This document shows positions 44,983-57,365 of a stretch of 64,000 bases of DNA, one piece after another. The position numbers and the translations under genes were made by a program. Each line of letters opens with the position of its first letter. Positions within the stretch are counted from its first letter, which is position 1. The notes beneath the pieces are model-generated. The model searched no databases. It was not told where the DNA came from and was given only the letters and a program-made list of their open reading frames with translations. The stretch spans positions 620,001 through 684,000 of the forward strand of contig JAGVRJ010000009.1 in assembly GCA_019059635.1 (NCBI GenBank), written 5' to 3'. This stretch comes from Proales similis (taxonomy: Eukaryota > Rotifera > Eurotatoria > Ploima > Proalidae).

Positions 44983-46864
44983 ATGCAGGCGCTAGAAGAA
45001 GGTGCGAATGGTAAGATGATCCTACAAACGACCATCAAGACCTAAGACAAGCAATTGTTGTTAAATTAGTGGATTTTCCGTCACGTTCTCCGTCCGATTC
45101 AGGCACTTCCTCTGTCCGCAAAGAGGAGCTTGATGAAGAGATACAAGCTGAAACGGAAATGCACAGTTTAGAACAAGGGGCCGTCACACAAATAAACAGT
45201 GGAGCTTCTTCCTGCTCAATTTGTAGGAAACTGTTTGACAGCCCGCACAGACTTCAACGTCACATGCTCAGCCATGACATGAGCCCAGAGCTGCGCAAGT
45301 TTAAATGCGAATTTTGCAACAAGGCGTTCAAATTCAAGCATCATCTTAAAGTAAGTTTGGGAGTAGATTTTTGGACAGATTTTATTTTGACCAATGACAT
45401 GTGCGCGCTTCGATGGAGGGCCCAAGTCCCACCTCACAATTATTACCTGTCGAATAGGAATAAGGCAACGAGAACGACAGTTCTGATTGGTTTACGTTCG
45501 TCGTTCCGTGTTCATTTCTCTATAAATACGAAGCGTGCGCATTCGTTTGGTTCTCAGAAAGCTCATCCCTTAAATTATTAAATTCAAATAATAAGGAGCA
45601 CACACGAATCCACACGGGAGAAAAACCGTTCAAGTGTGACAATTGCGGCAAACGATTCTCTCACTCCGGATCCTATTCGAGTCATATGACATCAAAAAAG
45701 TGTTCAATGCAGCAGCTAGCCGCGCACGCGCTCAGTTCGACCTGTAACTCGCTCAACACGTCGCTGTCTTCCGGCTCTCCGACGCACGAATTTCTGCTCA
45801 AGCCGGCGCACTGCGCAGGCCAAGCAGCCGAGTACGAGATGGGCGAAGTGATCAAGCAGAGCCAGGCGCCGCTCAGCGCAGGCAAACAAGCCTCGACCGA
45901 CGCCGGCAGCATCGAAGCATTCAAAGAGCTCAATCCGATGCTCGCCATGGCCGCCTTCATGAATCCCTTATTGGCCGGAGCTAATTTACTCAATAATTCG
46001 CCTTCACTTCCATCAAATGTTGAAAATGCGTCAAATCTTTACGCAGGTTCAGCAGCTCCGAGTGGAGACTTGAACTCAATCTATCAACTCAGTCAGATGA
46101 AGCTATGGATGAGCTATTTAAGTCATCTCAACTTACTCAACTCTTTTGCGGCCCTCACAAACGGTTTGAATAATTCCAGGACGACATTGCCTACCGATTC
46201 CAGAGATGCTTTATTTAACAGTTTACTGCGAAATCAAAACATCGATCTCAAAGGCGTGAGCCAAGCCAACTCATACGAGGAGAGAAATGGCAGCACGATT
46301 GTCGCATCCGACAAGAGCCGACCGCCGAGCAATCGGAGTGGCATGAGATCAAGCACGCCTACTCCGCTGGGCTCGCCGCTTTCTTCATCGATATCGCCTT
46401 CGAGCCATTGTTCGCCTCAGATGCTCAAGCCCGGACAGCCTCTCGATCTCTCCTACAAGACGCAAATATCGGACGAGACTCGATTTGTGATGAATGAGTA
46501 CGAATCGTACATCAACGAGTGGAGCAGTCCAGCAAGTCATGACAGCAACCATTCTAGTCTGGATTTCGAGGAAGGTCGAATTAAGCGGAAAATGTCCGAC
46601 GACGAGTTCGATTCGCATCGACGCAAGTCGTGGAAAGGACACATGGTCGAGGGCAGTGACATGTACGCTTGCGACCAGTGCGACAAGATGTTCAGCAAGC
46701 AGTCGTCGCTGGCCAGACACAAGTACGAGCACTCTGGCATCCGGCCGTTTGTGTGCGACATTTGCAACAAAGCGTTCAAGCACAAGCACCATCTGGCCGA
46801 GCACAAGCGGCTGCACACAGGCGAGAAGCCGTTCGAGTGTGGCAAGTGCGGGAAGCGATTCTCT

Positions 46865-46896
<32 letters not shown>

Positions 46897-46969
46897 CCGC
46901 TACAAGTACTGTCGTCCGTACAGAGAAGAGCAGCTAAGCATGGGCAATAAGGAAGAAAACACAATCTAA
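44983..46969 (+). CDS. zfh1: ZEB/zfh1-type zinc-finger repressor, copy A (no homeodomain seen)
   Basis: Exons 44983-45010, 45070-45350 and 45596-46969 join in phase to 560 residues; the first exon is open back to an acceptor at 44895, so the protein may start further 5'. The N-terminal finger cluster has [35 protein letters not shown], and, across the intron, [20 protein letters not shown]. The C-terminal cluster ([60 protein letters not shown]) is the ZEB signature. Between them lies PLDLS, the binding motif for the CtBP corepressor. The family homeodomain is not visible. ZEB/zfh1 proteins repress E-box genes in mesoderm, muscle and neurons. This copy ends 16 residues after the last finger and lacks an acidic tail. 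Confidence 0.93.
45596..45994 (+). repeat. Near-identical block 1 of the zfh1 pair, copy A
   Basis: About 399 bases match 53198-53596 with two mismatches (G/A after CACACACG...CACACG, and T/C in CTCAAT/CCCGATG). The block begins at the exon 3 acceptor and covers finger 3 and the segment after it. The preceding introns are unrelated, and identity collapses directly after CTCAAT. Confidence 0.95.
46613..46922 (+). repeat. Near-identical block 2 of the zfh1 pair, copy A
   Basis: 310 bases match 54317-54626 with two silent mismatches (TGC/TGT and GGG/GGA). It covers the whole C-terminal finger cluster. Flanking coding sequence is diverged on both sides. Confidence 0.95.
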
Positions 46970-49900
46970 CTTATTTGTTTTGTTGTTTTGAGTTTATTCG
47001 TCTTTACGTTTTATGTTTTTGTTCCATTATCGATATTTCCACACTGGGTGTGTTGTTTTTCCCTTGCTCTTGTCGACCATACTTTTTAGCATTCTAAATT
47101 CAATCAAAATCCGCCGCTAAGGGTTCCCAACAAATAAAAAATGCATTTGCGCAATCCAATGCCTTTCACGCACCCATCTTCCCTCTGTGAGTGAGCGTGT
47201 TTGCGTGTGTGCTATATTTGACATTTTGAATCAAGTTGGACGATTAGGCAGAGTAGTACCAGGGAGAGCGTCCAGGGAACATGAGAGCAGGGTAAATGTC
47301 ACCATGATTCGAATTGCATCTGTCTTTACAGTGGTGAATTCCAAAAGATAATAAATACACCCAAGAGTTGAGTAAATCAATATGTTTCTTGTTTCGGAAT
47401 TTAAAGCCGCAGGTTTGTTCAGATCGAACGAAAATACCAAGATCACATATTTAGGGAAACATTTGATCGAATAGCAGACAGACAGACGGATAGGGAATAG
47501 GGGGCATAATCAGAGGTCTGCTAAATGGTGCTTCTTACTCAGTGAAATTGAGAAAAAAAAGGTTTGGCCAAGTGAGTGCCTCAAGTGAGATTGGCGCCTG
47601 CCATACTTAACTCATCTATTCACTTCACTTTTGTTTTCTTATCGCTCTTGCTCTCTCTCTCTCTCCTTGCGCACTTATTCATCAACTCACTGTTTTGCGC
47701 ATTCGTCTACTCTTTATCAAATGGGAGCACTCAAAAGGAATTAAATAGGAAAACTTGATTGAACGGCCCTTGTTTAGGAATCTGAGCAAATTGATTTCAG
47801 TTATACGTCGCCAGGCTATGTGCGCGTATGTGTGGATGCTACGCGCGCCTCCTGACTGGATGAACAGCGTTGAGTAGACAGAAGAAGACGACGTCTAGAA
47901 GGGATGCGGAAAGTAATCAATAGGAGCAAAATGAAGTGAGTAGCTTGGAAGTAAGCTGAATTGAAGTAGATGAGAATCATAATGGGCTACACGATAGCGT
48001 CACAGTGTGCGACGCTGTGTGAGTGAGTTGAGCACAAATGGAAAATCGATGACAAAAACTCAGATAAGGCCCCATTTTTACGAAGCCTCTTCTAAATTCT
48101 CTCTCTCTCTCTGGCTCCTCTTTCTCTCTACTTCTCTCTCTCCTCTCCCTCTATGCTTCTCTGCACGCTCTCGTGAACACAAAGGAGCATTGAGCAGCGA
48201 GAGCTACTAATTATTAATTAAATTAAAAAACAAACTCTATTGTAAACACATTCGGACGTCAGTCGAACAAGCGTTTGCCTCTACTCATGAAAAAAGGAAC
48301 ATTTTGTTATTTGTGCACACTCCTTCCTCGAATCTCATTAGCTTTGGTACACGCGTCTCAAATCGCTTATCAGCGCCAGGAGGGTTCCAACTTTTTTTTT
48401 TCGAGTGTATGTTGGCGTCCAGCAAATCACAGTTAATTTAAACTCGTGCATAAACAATAAGCTAATTTGATTAGCGTGTTTGGCAGGCGTAGCATATCGA
48501 AATCTACTCGAACGTTCAATTAGCCGTCGTGAACAATTGCTTCCTATAAGCATTCAGCTTACAAGCCCTTTATGTTCTTTACTTTGGTTGGCCTTTTTTT
48601 TTTACTCGTATTTCTTGGGGGCATATATTCCGTTTCCTAATTTCGAATGCTCACTGAAGCCTTCGATCTAAGGCTCGCTAGTCACACAAGTGTCCCACTT
48701 TGGTTATTTTGTGTGAACGAAATTAGTCAAAATTCATTGTGCCGCATCTCACCCTTTCTTAAGAAAGGTGCCTGCTCACTCAATTCTACCAGTGACTGTG
48801 TTTAAGTTTTGGATAGAGCAGGCCGGAAGAAAGCGAGAAAGAAGAAAACGAGAGGCGACGCGCGAATTCATCAGGAAGGATTTGATGGAAGAGTGAGAGA
48901 CGCCTGCGCGCTCTCAATGCATTCGGTGTATGAAAATGATCAGACGAAAGGGCGCTTCCTCTCCTTTGCCAATAAAGTGTAATGAGCAGTAAATATTTGC
49001 CAAGCAGCTCACTTAACTGGCATTGCGCTTGTACGAGAATTGGGCCAAAGTCGCGCACCGCGCTCAGGGCTTCTATTAGTCGCGTTTGTTCCAGCCATTT
49101 AACCAAAAGGCAAGATAAACGAAGCGCGTCAGGCATAGATTGAAGGGAAGTGAAATTAGTGCAAAATGGCTTTTTTCTTTCTAATTGTCACTTTGTGACG
49201 ATTTACGCGCGGCCAATTAGGCTGCCTTTTGGTTTGAAGTATCTCGCTTCTGGCTTTTCGTCTCGCTCAAATTGATCGACGCGTGAGCGTTTGTGTGTGT
49301 GTGTGTGTTAGTTTGAGTGCGGGTACAGACAAGTAAACGAACGGGTGAGCTTCAGTTACTTTGGTGTGCTTAATCAAACGTGCCAGGACTGAGTTTACTG
49401 CAAATTGAAACCAGCCTGGTAATTGCCGCGCGCTTGCTAATTATCAATGGGATTTGCATATATTTGAATTTTGAGTTGTTTGCATTTCGTGCGCCTATGA
49501 ACCTTGCAAAAGCGGCACGTTGCTCATCCAAGTCATGATGAGTCGAGCGGTTAGAATGCTTCGAATTTTTGCGCCAGCACATTAATTACTGGTGGTTCGT
49601 TGCATTTGACGTGTATTAGGGATATTCGTCGAGTGGGAAGAGAGAAGTGAGAGAAAATCAGGGGCGTCTGAGAGTGGCAAAGAGTATGAAAGAACGTCAG
49701 TAGGAGCAAGTCAGTTTATCAGAATGGTTTCATTTTTATTTTTGTTGGCCAATCTTTCGTCTATTTGATTGTCGCCGGCCGCATTTCTGCTGTTTACTCG
49801 ACTCGAACTTATAAATCGCTGTTCGAAATTGATTGCTCATTCCTTAACAGTGCTTCAATCGAGTTGAGCAACCTTTAAGATGGTAGGGGCGTCGGCGAAA

Positions 49901-52439
49901 AATTGATTAATTATTCATTCGTGCAGCTTCAGCCGTTTAAATATTTTATGTTGGGACGAGCAAGTTGTCATTTCGCTTCAGTGTCTCCTCTCTTCCTTTT
50001 GACTACTCAATGCGTTTATTAATTAGATTCCTATTCATCTGAATTACAAATAGCCAATTTGGATCCAGAGTTAATAATGATGCGGCCAAATGTGAAGCCT
50101 CTGGTGGGCCACACTCTGAGCACCTTAAATCCAATTGGTCGACGACGCTGTGGCCGCCGAGCCGTCCGCCACTTGCATGCAGGCTGCCATTCTCTTGTTC
50201 GCTTTTATGCCCACTTGACTAGATTTTTATCTGGCCGCGGTTGGCTCCGAAAGTAGTAAACAAATCGTCATTTTTATGGGTCCGTCCATTATGAATTTGG
50301 CTTTATCGATTTGTCGCATTAATTACGGTATTATAATTAAAAAAGTATTGTTGGTCGCTGAGCAGGAGGAAGACGAAGTGAGAAGAAAAAAGAAGAAGCT
50401 GAAGAGAATGCAAAGCGAGCGAACAAGCACTCTCCGCAGCAGCAGCAGCCGCCGATTATTGAGCGCATCAGATATGATAATTTGAGTGCCAACATTATAA
50501 TAACTCAGGTACTTTCTGATTGGAGTAGGAATTGGCAGCGTCGCATGCGGTGCCGTCGAGCCAACCAAATCTCGCGAAATATTTATTCTCCCGTTTTATA
50601 CACAGAGTTTTCCATTTAGTACACCGAATCGATATTTTGCGTCGCGTAGATCGAAACCACACGGCGGCGTCTGGGTCAGAAAATAGTTATCGGATTTCGG
50701 CTATGCTATCTGATCAACAAATAGGCGACGTCGCTGTTGCACTCGCCTGGCCCAGTGATTTAATGGCAGTGATAAAAAGCGAACCTAGATCGCGGTTAAA
50801 TTTCACGCCAAACACGTCCATTTAATTCGCGTATAAATGGGAGGCAAGGCAAGGGTCGTCTTGGCGATTCAAGTTGATGAGTGAGCAGATGAATGTATCT
50901 AGGCAGTGGGCCCGCGCTGTTGATTGAAACGGCTCGCCAATTACTAAAATTGCTCTCATTTGTTTAGACTTAGCAAATCGAGCGTACGAACAATGGCACT
51001 GGCTCTTTCTTTTCGCAACGAGAACCGGCCAATGCAGCAGGAGCAAACAAGTGATGAGACCGCTATCAAAGGTAATTATCGCCAGAAGCCGTTCCTCGAA
51101 CCGCTCACGGCTTTCATTTAAAACGATTAAATCGAGCGTGAATGGTCCGTTTGTTTTTCGTTTATTTCTATCCGCACCCGTCCCGAGTCGAATCAATGTC
51201 ATGATGAGTTTCGCTCACTTGTTTACGTCTGTCCGGCTCCATTTGCCTCATCCAAAAGTCAACCATGCATCAACTCACTGACACCAAATGCTATAACACA
51301 CTCCAGCCTACTCGCTTTTTTTTATTTTCAAGTTTTATTTGTTTCCGACTCTGATTAGATTTCTAGTGCCACACGCTGAGTATCGCTCGTGGCACTATGA
51401 GCCTTTCAGAGAGCGATCGCCGCCCCTTGGCCACACAGGCCATCAGTCGAGCCACTTCTGCTTGTCATTCCCGTTCGCTGGTTTTACGCCTCGTAATTAA
51501 AGCCGCCCCAAAATAGAAGTATAATTACATTTGAAATATAATTAAGGCAGAGTTGTGGGCGGCCAGGCAGGCAGGCGGTCAGTCGGCTCACTAGAAAGTT
51601 TGTCAGCGTTAGTAGAGTAGCAGAATAAGTGTGCGCGCGCGCTATATGACAAATGAACGGAATGAAAGGCTCCCATTTCTGCCGCCGCATATCAATTTTA
51701 TGCTAGTTGATTTCTGACCGCCTGGACAGCGCGTCCATGTGATGCGTGTTGCACTGAACCAGTCAGAATCAAACAGTTTAAAATCCAAACCTAGCCACAG
51801 AAATCTAAACAAATCTCTGTGCACATTATTAATTATTAATTAAATGCCCAGTTTGAGTTCGTTCTATTCATTTTCAATTCGAGGGGACAAGTGAGCGCGG
51901 TTGCTTCCAAAGAGTTTGAGTTGGTGCAGACTAGCTGTGCGCATCTAAGCTTATCATTTTAATAAACTTGATTGGCAAAGATGTGAGCCGTGTGCCGCTG
52001 TGCTCAAAAAGACAGCGGCCTGTTGATGAGCTCGACACTAGTAGCGGCATTTTTCTTTTCTGATCTAACGTCCGCACACGCGCGCGTGCCGATTCAAACA
52101 GAATGGAAGCCATCGCTAAGCAAAATAATTATTTTCCAACTTCTCGCTCCGTTTAGCCGAGCTGCTTCAGTCAACATGCCCATGTGCGCATGTGTTTTCC
52201 TCTCTGGCCCGCTCCGATGAGTGTAATTCAAGTCCTTGTACCTGTGCGTCTTCCTGATCCCCATTATTTACTGATGACTGAAGCTGAACACCATTCAATG
52301 TCCCGAACAAGTGCCTATCATGTTACAACTGGGTCGAATCTGGCTCCTATGGCGCCCCTCTAACCCAATTCTTTCGTTTTTCTTCTCTCCTGCAAACAAA
52401 ACTGCGAATCCCTGTCTAAACCGTAAATATTTTTTAAAG
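46970..52439. other. Gene-free region between the two zfh1-type genes
   Basis: About 5.5 kb holding the 3' UTR of copy A (poly(A) signal at 47133) and the upstream DNA of copy B. It includes CT-rich tracts near 48090-48160, a GT run at about 49291-49308, and repeated AT-rich motifs such as TTATTAATTA at 48207-48225 and 51825-51843. At least one 5' exon of copy B should be here but I could not place it. No other gene is supported. Confidence 0.45.
47133..47138 (+). terminator. Poly(A) signal of zfh1 copy A
   Basis: AATAAA about 165 bases after the stop, in AT-rich DNA. Confidence 0.5.
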
Positions 52440-54568
52440 ATTCTGAGGCCACTAATCGAGGAGCATCTCTCTCGCCCAGTTCACTTTCGTCGTCGAACGG
52501 CTCACAGATATCAAAAAATGCCAAATTTGTGAGCAATATGTATGCGGAAGAGGAAGAGAATGATTTAGCAAATGCGGCCGATATAGCTGCCAAATGCATT
52601 GAAGGCAGCGAGATGATACTAAAAGCGGTCGGAGAGTCAAAGGCCTCGTCTAATGGATCGATTGGTGCCAATCCTGAGCTGCTTGTGTGCAAAATATGCA
52701 ACAAATATTTTGACAACTTGCATCGCTTGCAACGGCACCTAATGAGTCATGACATGAGTCCAGAACTAAGGAAGTTTAAATGCGAGTACTGCTTTAAGGC
52801 ATTTAAGTTCAAGCACCATCTAAAAGTAAGCATTTGATTGCCTTTCCAGCCGTCCCCACACTATTTTTGGCCAATACGAGCGCGTTGGTCGACCTGATGG
52901 CATTAACGTGCGCGCCAATCAGCACACGGTTCCATGTCAAAATTCATGTTTGTTAGGCCCCGCCCATTCACCAGAGAGCATTCGCCCAGCACGCGCTTCT
53001 CGTTCACAAATATTGATTTTTATTCGATCCGAGCACTGGAACACCTCCCATTTACTCGTTTAACTTGATAAATACAGACCCAACTCGCGCTCTTTTGGCT
53101 TTTTTACTTTCGTTTTTTTCGTTTCACAATTTGCTGCTCATCGCGCATCTTTCCAATTTTGATCAATTGATCTAATCGACAATACCCTGAAATTAAGGAG
53201 CACACACGAATCCACACAGGAGAAAAACCGTTCAAGTGTGACAATTGCGGCAAACGATTCTCTCACTCCGGATCCTATTCGAGTCATATGACATCAAAAA
53301 AGTGTTCAATGCAGCAGCTAGCCGCGCACGCGCTCAGTTCGACCTGTAACTCGCTCAACACGTCGCTGTCTTCCGGCTCTCCGACGCACGAATTTCTGCT
53401 CAAGCCGGCGCACTGCGCAGGCCAAGCAGCCGAGTACGAGATGGGCGAAGTGATCAAGCAGAGCCAGGCGCCGCTCAGCGCAGGCAAACAAGCCTCGACC
53501 GACGCCGGCAGCATCGAAGCATTCAAAGAGCTCAACCCGATGCTCGCCATGGCCGCCTTCATGAATCCCTTATTGGCCGGAGCTAATTTACTCAATCAAA
53601 ATGGATTCCCTTCATCTAACGAAGAGCTATTGAAGCAATCACTGCTACAGGCATTCAGTAAACAGCAGTCGCCATCAAGTCCGTTTGACATGAACTCAAT
53701 TTTGAAGCAGAATCAGTTTCAACATCAGCAGCAACAGCAGAGTGGAATCAACATGTGGCTTAGTTATCTGAAGAATTTCAACATGATGAACTATTTGGCC
53801 CTTAATTCGTCCAGCACTAGCCAAGATAGATCAATGCAAATGAATCAGTTTAAGCTTGAATTGGACATGAGACTAAAACGAAAATGCGAACTTGGCGAGC
53901 ACGGTTCGAACGTCGACAAAAGAGCTCGACTCGATTCGCCAAACACATCCGACAGTTTTCTTACGGTCCTAGCGCAAGCTCAAGGACAGCAAGCGTGCGA
54001 ATCGAACATCTCACAGCCACTTGATCTCTCATTGAAAAAAGAATCCCGAAGCTCTCTGGCATCATGCGATTTAAATGGCTCAGTTTCAAACGAGCGAAAG
54101 TCAGTCAAAGCGTCTCGACGTAAGAACCCGCCTTATTTTGAGAACAGAGACGATAAAAAGGAGAACAACTTGAGCCTGAACATCTACAACTACTGGAATA
54201 GCCTCAGCGCCAGAGAGGAGGCAAGTTCGAATGAGGGAAGTGTTCACGATTTCGACACCGCCACCGACGGTGAAAGAAATGTCCAGCAAATGCACAAGCA
54301 ATCGCCCGATTTGAGCTCGCATCGACGCAAGTCGTGGAAAGGACACATGGTCGAGGGCAGTGACATGTACGCTTGTGACCAGTGCGACAAGATGTTCAGC
54401 AAGCAGTCGTCGCTGGCCAGACACAAGTACGAGCACTCTGGCATCCGGCCGTTTGTGTGCGACATTTGCAACAAAGCGTTCAAGCACAAGCACCATCTGG
54501 CCGAGCACAAGCGGCTGCACACAGGCGAGAAGCCGTTCGAGTGTGGCAAGTGCGGAAAGCGATTCTCT

Positions 54569-54600
<32 letters not shown>

Positions 54601-54853
54601 CCGCTACAAGTACTGTCGTCCGTACAAGGAGGAACAGCAGCAACAGCAGCAAAAGCTCGCTCACAGTCAATCACAAATGCAACAGGAGCAGGTGCAGGAT
54701 GAGGCTGAAGAGACCGCATTCGGATCGTCTGTTCACGAGGACGAGGCGGTGGATAACGAAACCGAACTGGGAGAGAGGACAAACGATTCCGAGCTGGACG
54801 AAGAAGAGAAAGTGATGCGCAGCATTAGCGATGATCAGCACTCCGAGTTCTGA
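52440..54853 (+). CDS. zfh1: ZEB/zfh1-type zinc-finger repressor, copy B (5' exon not located)
   Basis: Exons 52440-52825 and 53198-54853 are in phase, and the exon start has the same phase as its counterpart in copy A. At least 680 residues. Fingers repeat the copy A layout: [36 protein letters not shown], the [10 protein letters not shown] finger, and the C-terminal trio ending [15 protein letters not shown] (CtBP binding) lies in [11 protein letters not shown]. The middle is diverged from copy A but alignable ([15 protein letters not shown] versus [15 protein letters not shown]) and has Gln runs. The C-terminal tail is long and acidic ([17 protein letters not shown]), as in ZEB1. No homeodomain is seen. 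Copy B therefore looks closer to the ancestral layout than copy A. The true start codon lies further left. Confidence 0.92.
53198..53596 (+). repeat. Near-identical block 1 of the zfh1 pair, copy B
   Basis: Counterpart of 45596-45994 (offset 7602), with two mismatches in about 399 bases. Confidence 0.95.
54317..54626 (+). repeat. Near-identical block 2 of the zfh1 pair, copy B
   Basis: Counterpart of 46613-46922 (offset 7704), with two silent mismatches in 310 bases. Confidence 0.95.
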
Positions 54854-55207
54854 AACCTTATTCGTTTTAAAATGGCCGTTTTGTTTTCATTTCTTTCCTC
54901 TTCTTTTTCTTTCTCAATTATCACCAGTCAAGTTAAATTGCACAAAATCCAACAAGTCTTCCGAATTTTGTGTACAAAACAATCTTCTGACTGATCTCAT
55001 CTATCGCACTCTGGTTAAATTTAATTTATTTTCGTCCTTTTCAATATGCACGTTCTTTTGCCGAACGAGCTCGCCAATCTAGTCAATACTTAAGTACAAG
55101 TAATTTTTTTGTCTCTGTCTCGCTATGAAGTTTTTATTCTTGCTTTTCCTTAGTTAATCTTCGTTTTTAACCTATGATGAGTGTAATTTGATTAAAAACC
55201 CAAAATG

Positions 55208-55213
55208 AATAAA
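55208..55213 (+). terminator. Poly(A) signal of zfh1 copy B
   Basis: AATAAA about 355 bases after the stop, the first good match downstream. Confidence 0.45.
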
Positions 55214-57185
55214 AGTTTCTAGTCCTAATATAGAGAGTAAAAGCAATTGTCTCCGAAGCTGCTATATTGAGCCAATAAGCGAGCGATAAGAGTGAGTCAG
55301 GGATTATTTGCACTTTTCATTAGTGAGCACAATACAGGCTCGTGGAAAGGCTCGTGAGTTTAATTAAACACGCGCCAGCGCTTCGACCGGTTTACGGCAT
55401 TGGATAATTCGCTGCATGGCCATGGCGTAGAAGGCCATAAATCGAATTAAAGGAAAAAAATCGACTCAGGCGTTCTATTGTTTGCCCGGCTTCACTCGCG
55501 TGTGATATTTATTTAATTTAAGCTGGGATAAGTGTTGAATAGAGCGCGCTGGCACCGCGTGTCTCTTTGTTTGCGCATCTCTTCAATGGCCTGCTCAAAT
55601 AAGGTCTTTATTAAATGATGCCACCAGGCGACGTCACCGGTTCGCCACCGTCCATGGTTCATTTTGTTGCTTCGATCAATCGACTTGACTAATAATATTT
55701 TGGCCAAATAGCCACCAAGTGTTTACAAATTATTTCTATTGGTTCCTCAACACTGACACTGGGCTAAAGCGACTACAATCAAACAGTTGTTTGCCAGAAT
55801 TCATTTATTCTATTTGCTTTTATTATCGGTCCGAGCAAACTTAGAAATTGGCCAGGCAAAAGTGAGAGTGTGTGCTTGCTTGTCATGAGCACTCAACTAG
55901 CTTCCTCTCGACGTTTAAGCGAATGAGCAAACTCGGACGCACAATGGTGCGGCTGTCGTTCAATTTGTTTACATAGCTTAGCGTTCTAACTTCCTTTCAC
56001 TAGCCTGTGGCCAAGACTAGCATGACACTCGGAGCCATCTAATCACAGATCAGGAACTTACTAATGAAATGAGAGTCCACTTCCTCGTTTGGCGAGGTCC
56101 TGAGCGACTTGATATAATCTCATGCACCTATCCGGTTGATTAATTATTCGATCAACTTGGGAAAAAAAATGAGAAAGACTTGATTGTGTCGGGCATAATT
56201 AAACTGTGGATTGAATGAATTTTTAATAACTGGACAAGAGATCGATTTGATCTTGGCTCATCTAATTACTTCCTTCCTGCGATTAAAATCTCTAATAAAC
56301 TGTGACTCAGAGTGAAAGTTAGCTCGTAAATTCCGGTGCGGGAATACGCGTCCAGCTTTCGCATGCGTCTCATTGACCTTTCCTAGTAATCTAAGGACAC
56401 CATAAGGTGATAAAATGAAATAAGACAAGAAAAGAAAGCGATGAAAGAGCTGATCATAAACTGTGAGAGACAAGTTGCCTCTTGAGCGTTGGCCTATATT
56501 TATTACTCTCGGTAGATAAGGCCACGTTTCAGATTACCAGATGGCGATCAGCATAAGGATGGACATTTGATCAGCCTGATAACAAACGTTACTACGCTGC
56601 ATGCGTGTCTGTTTATGGACGTGTCTGTCTGTATGGGTTATCTCGTCTCGCCCGTTAATAATGACATGTAAAAGGAATAAAAAGAAAAACGTGCTCTTTC
56701 AGGACCTAATTGCTCAAGTAACTGGAATGTCTGACGAATGCAGATTTTAAACGAAAAGAAACAATCAACACGCGTGAATTGGATCGGAAAATCGAAACCT
56801 TGAACACGACATGCAAATCGGCATAATTGTGAATGAGAACAACAACAAGCGAGCAAAGGAGAAAGCGGAAACATTTCTTGCGTCAACAATAAGATGCAGA
56901 AAAGAAAAGAGCTCCAGATGAAAGGGAAAATATGAAAAGAAAAAGTTGTCATAGAATTTCGAATTAGACTGTAGCAGCAGCTTAACGATCTGACTGCCTT
57001 TTCTTAATTCGAATGCAATTAGCTCGTTCAAAGGCTCGAGTTGTTCAAATAGTTGCTCGCGCATTTCTGCATTCTAAATGAAAAGGATGGAAAAAATAAA
57101 TGCAGGAAACGCTCGAGCAATCGGCCGTTTTAATATTCAGACACAAGTCTAGAAAGGAGGGAAATTTTGCCACACGACTATTTAG
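55214..57185. other. Gene-free region downstream of zfh1 copy B
   Basis: About 2 kb of AT-rich DNA with no supported exon or RNA gene. It may belong to the zfh1 regulatory domain. The right border is the micropeptide gene. Confidence 0.4.
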
Positions 57186-57365
57186 ATGCGTTTCAACGAT
57201 TTGTGAGTACCTCTTCAAAATGCATTTCAAACCTTGACCGATTTGTGACCATTAATTTTCAGCATGGACTTGATGTTCTCCGCACAAGGCATCATTTTAA
57301 TGATTGTATCTACTTTCATACTTGGAATATTTCTTGGCCTCAGTACAATGTTTCTGGGAAGATAA
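57186..57365 (+). CDS. 39-residue single-pass membrane micropeptide
   Basis: Two exons, 57186-57202 (17 bases) and 57263-57365, join in phase across a GTGAGT...TTTTCAG intron of 60 bases. TAG directly precedes the ATG in frame, which fixes the start. The product begins MRFNDFMDLMFSAQG, continues with one hydrophobic helix of about 20 residues (IILMIVSTFILGIFLGL, with a GxxxG-like spacing) and ends STMFLGR. AATAAA lies 70 bases after the stop (57435-57440). Together these make a complete small gene. The layout is that of regulatory membrane micropeptides or small subunits of membrane complexes (OST4, sarcolipin-type), but I cannot assign a family. Chance is not ruled out at this size. Confidence 0.6.

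Noticed and set aside
50059-50485. Lys/Arg-rich frame near 50400 as the missing first exon of zfh1 copy B
   Set aside because: It ends in a stop without a clear donor in the needed phase, and does not resemble known ZEB N-termini.
45593-53600. Alternative-exon explanation: one zfh1 gene with duplicated mutually exclusive 3' exons
   Set aside because: Each copy has its own N-terminal finger exon, complete C-terminal cluster, stop and poly(A) signal, so two genes is simpler. Transcripts joining the copies were not excluded.
45682-54670. Long minus-strand frames opposite the zfh1-type genes, seen twice
   Set aside because: Antisense shadows of the conserved zinc-finger exons; the doubling reflects the near-identical blocks.
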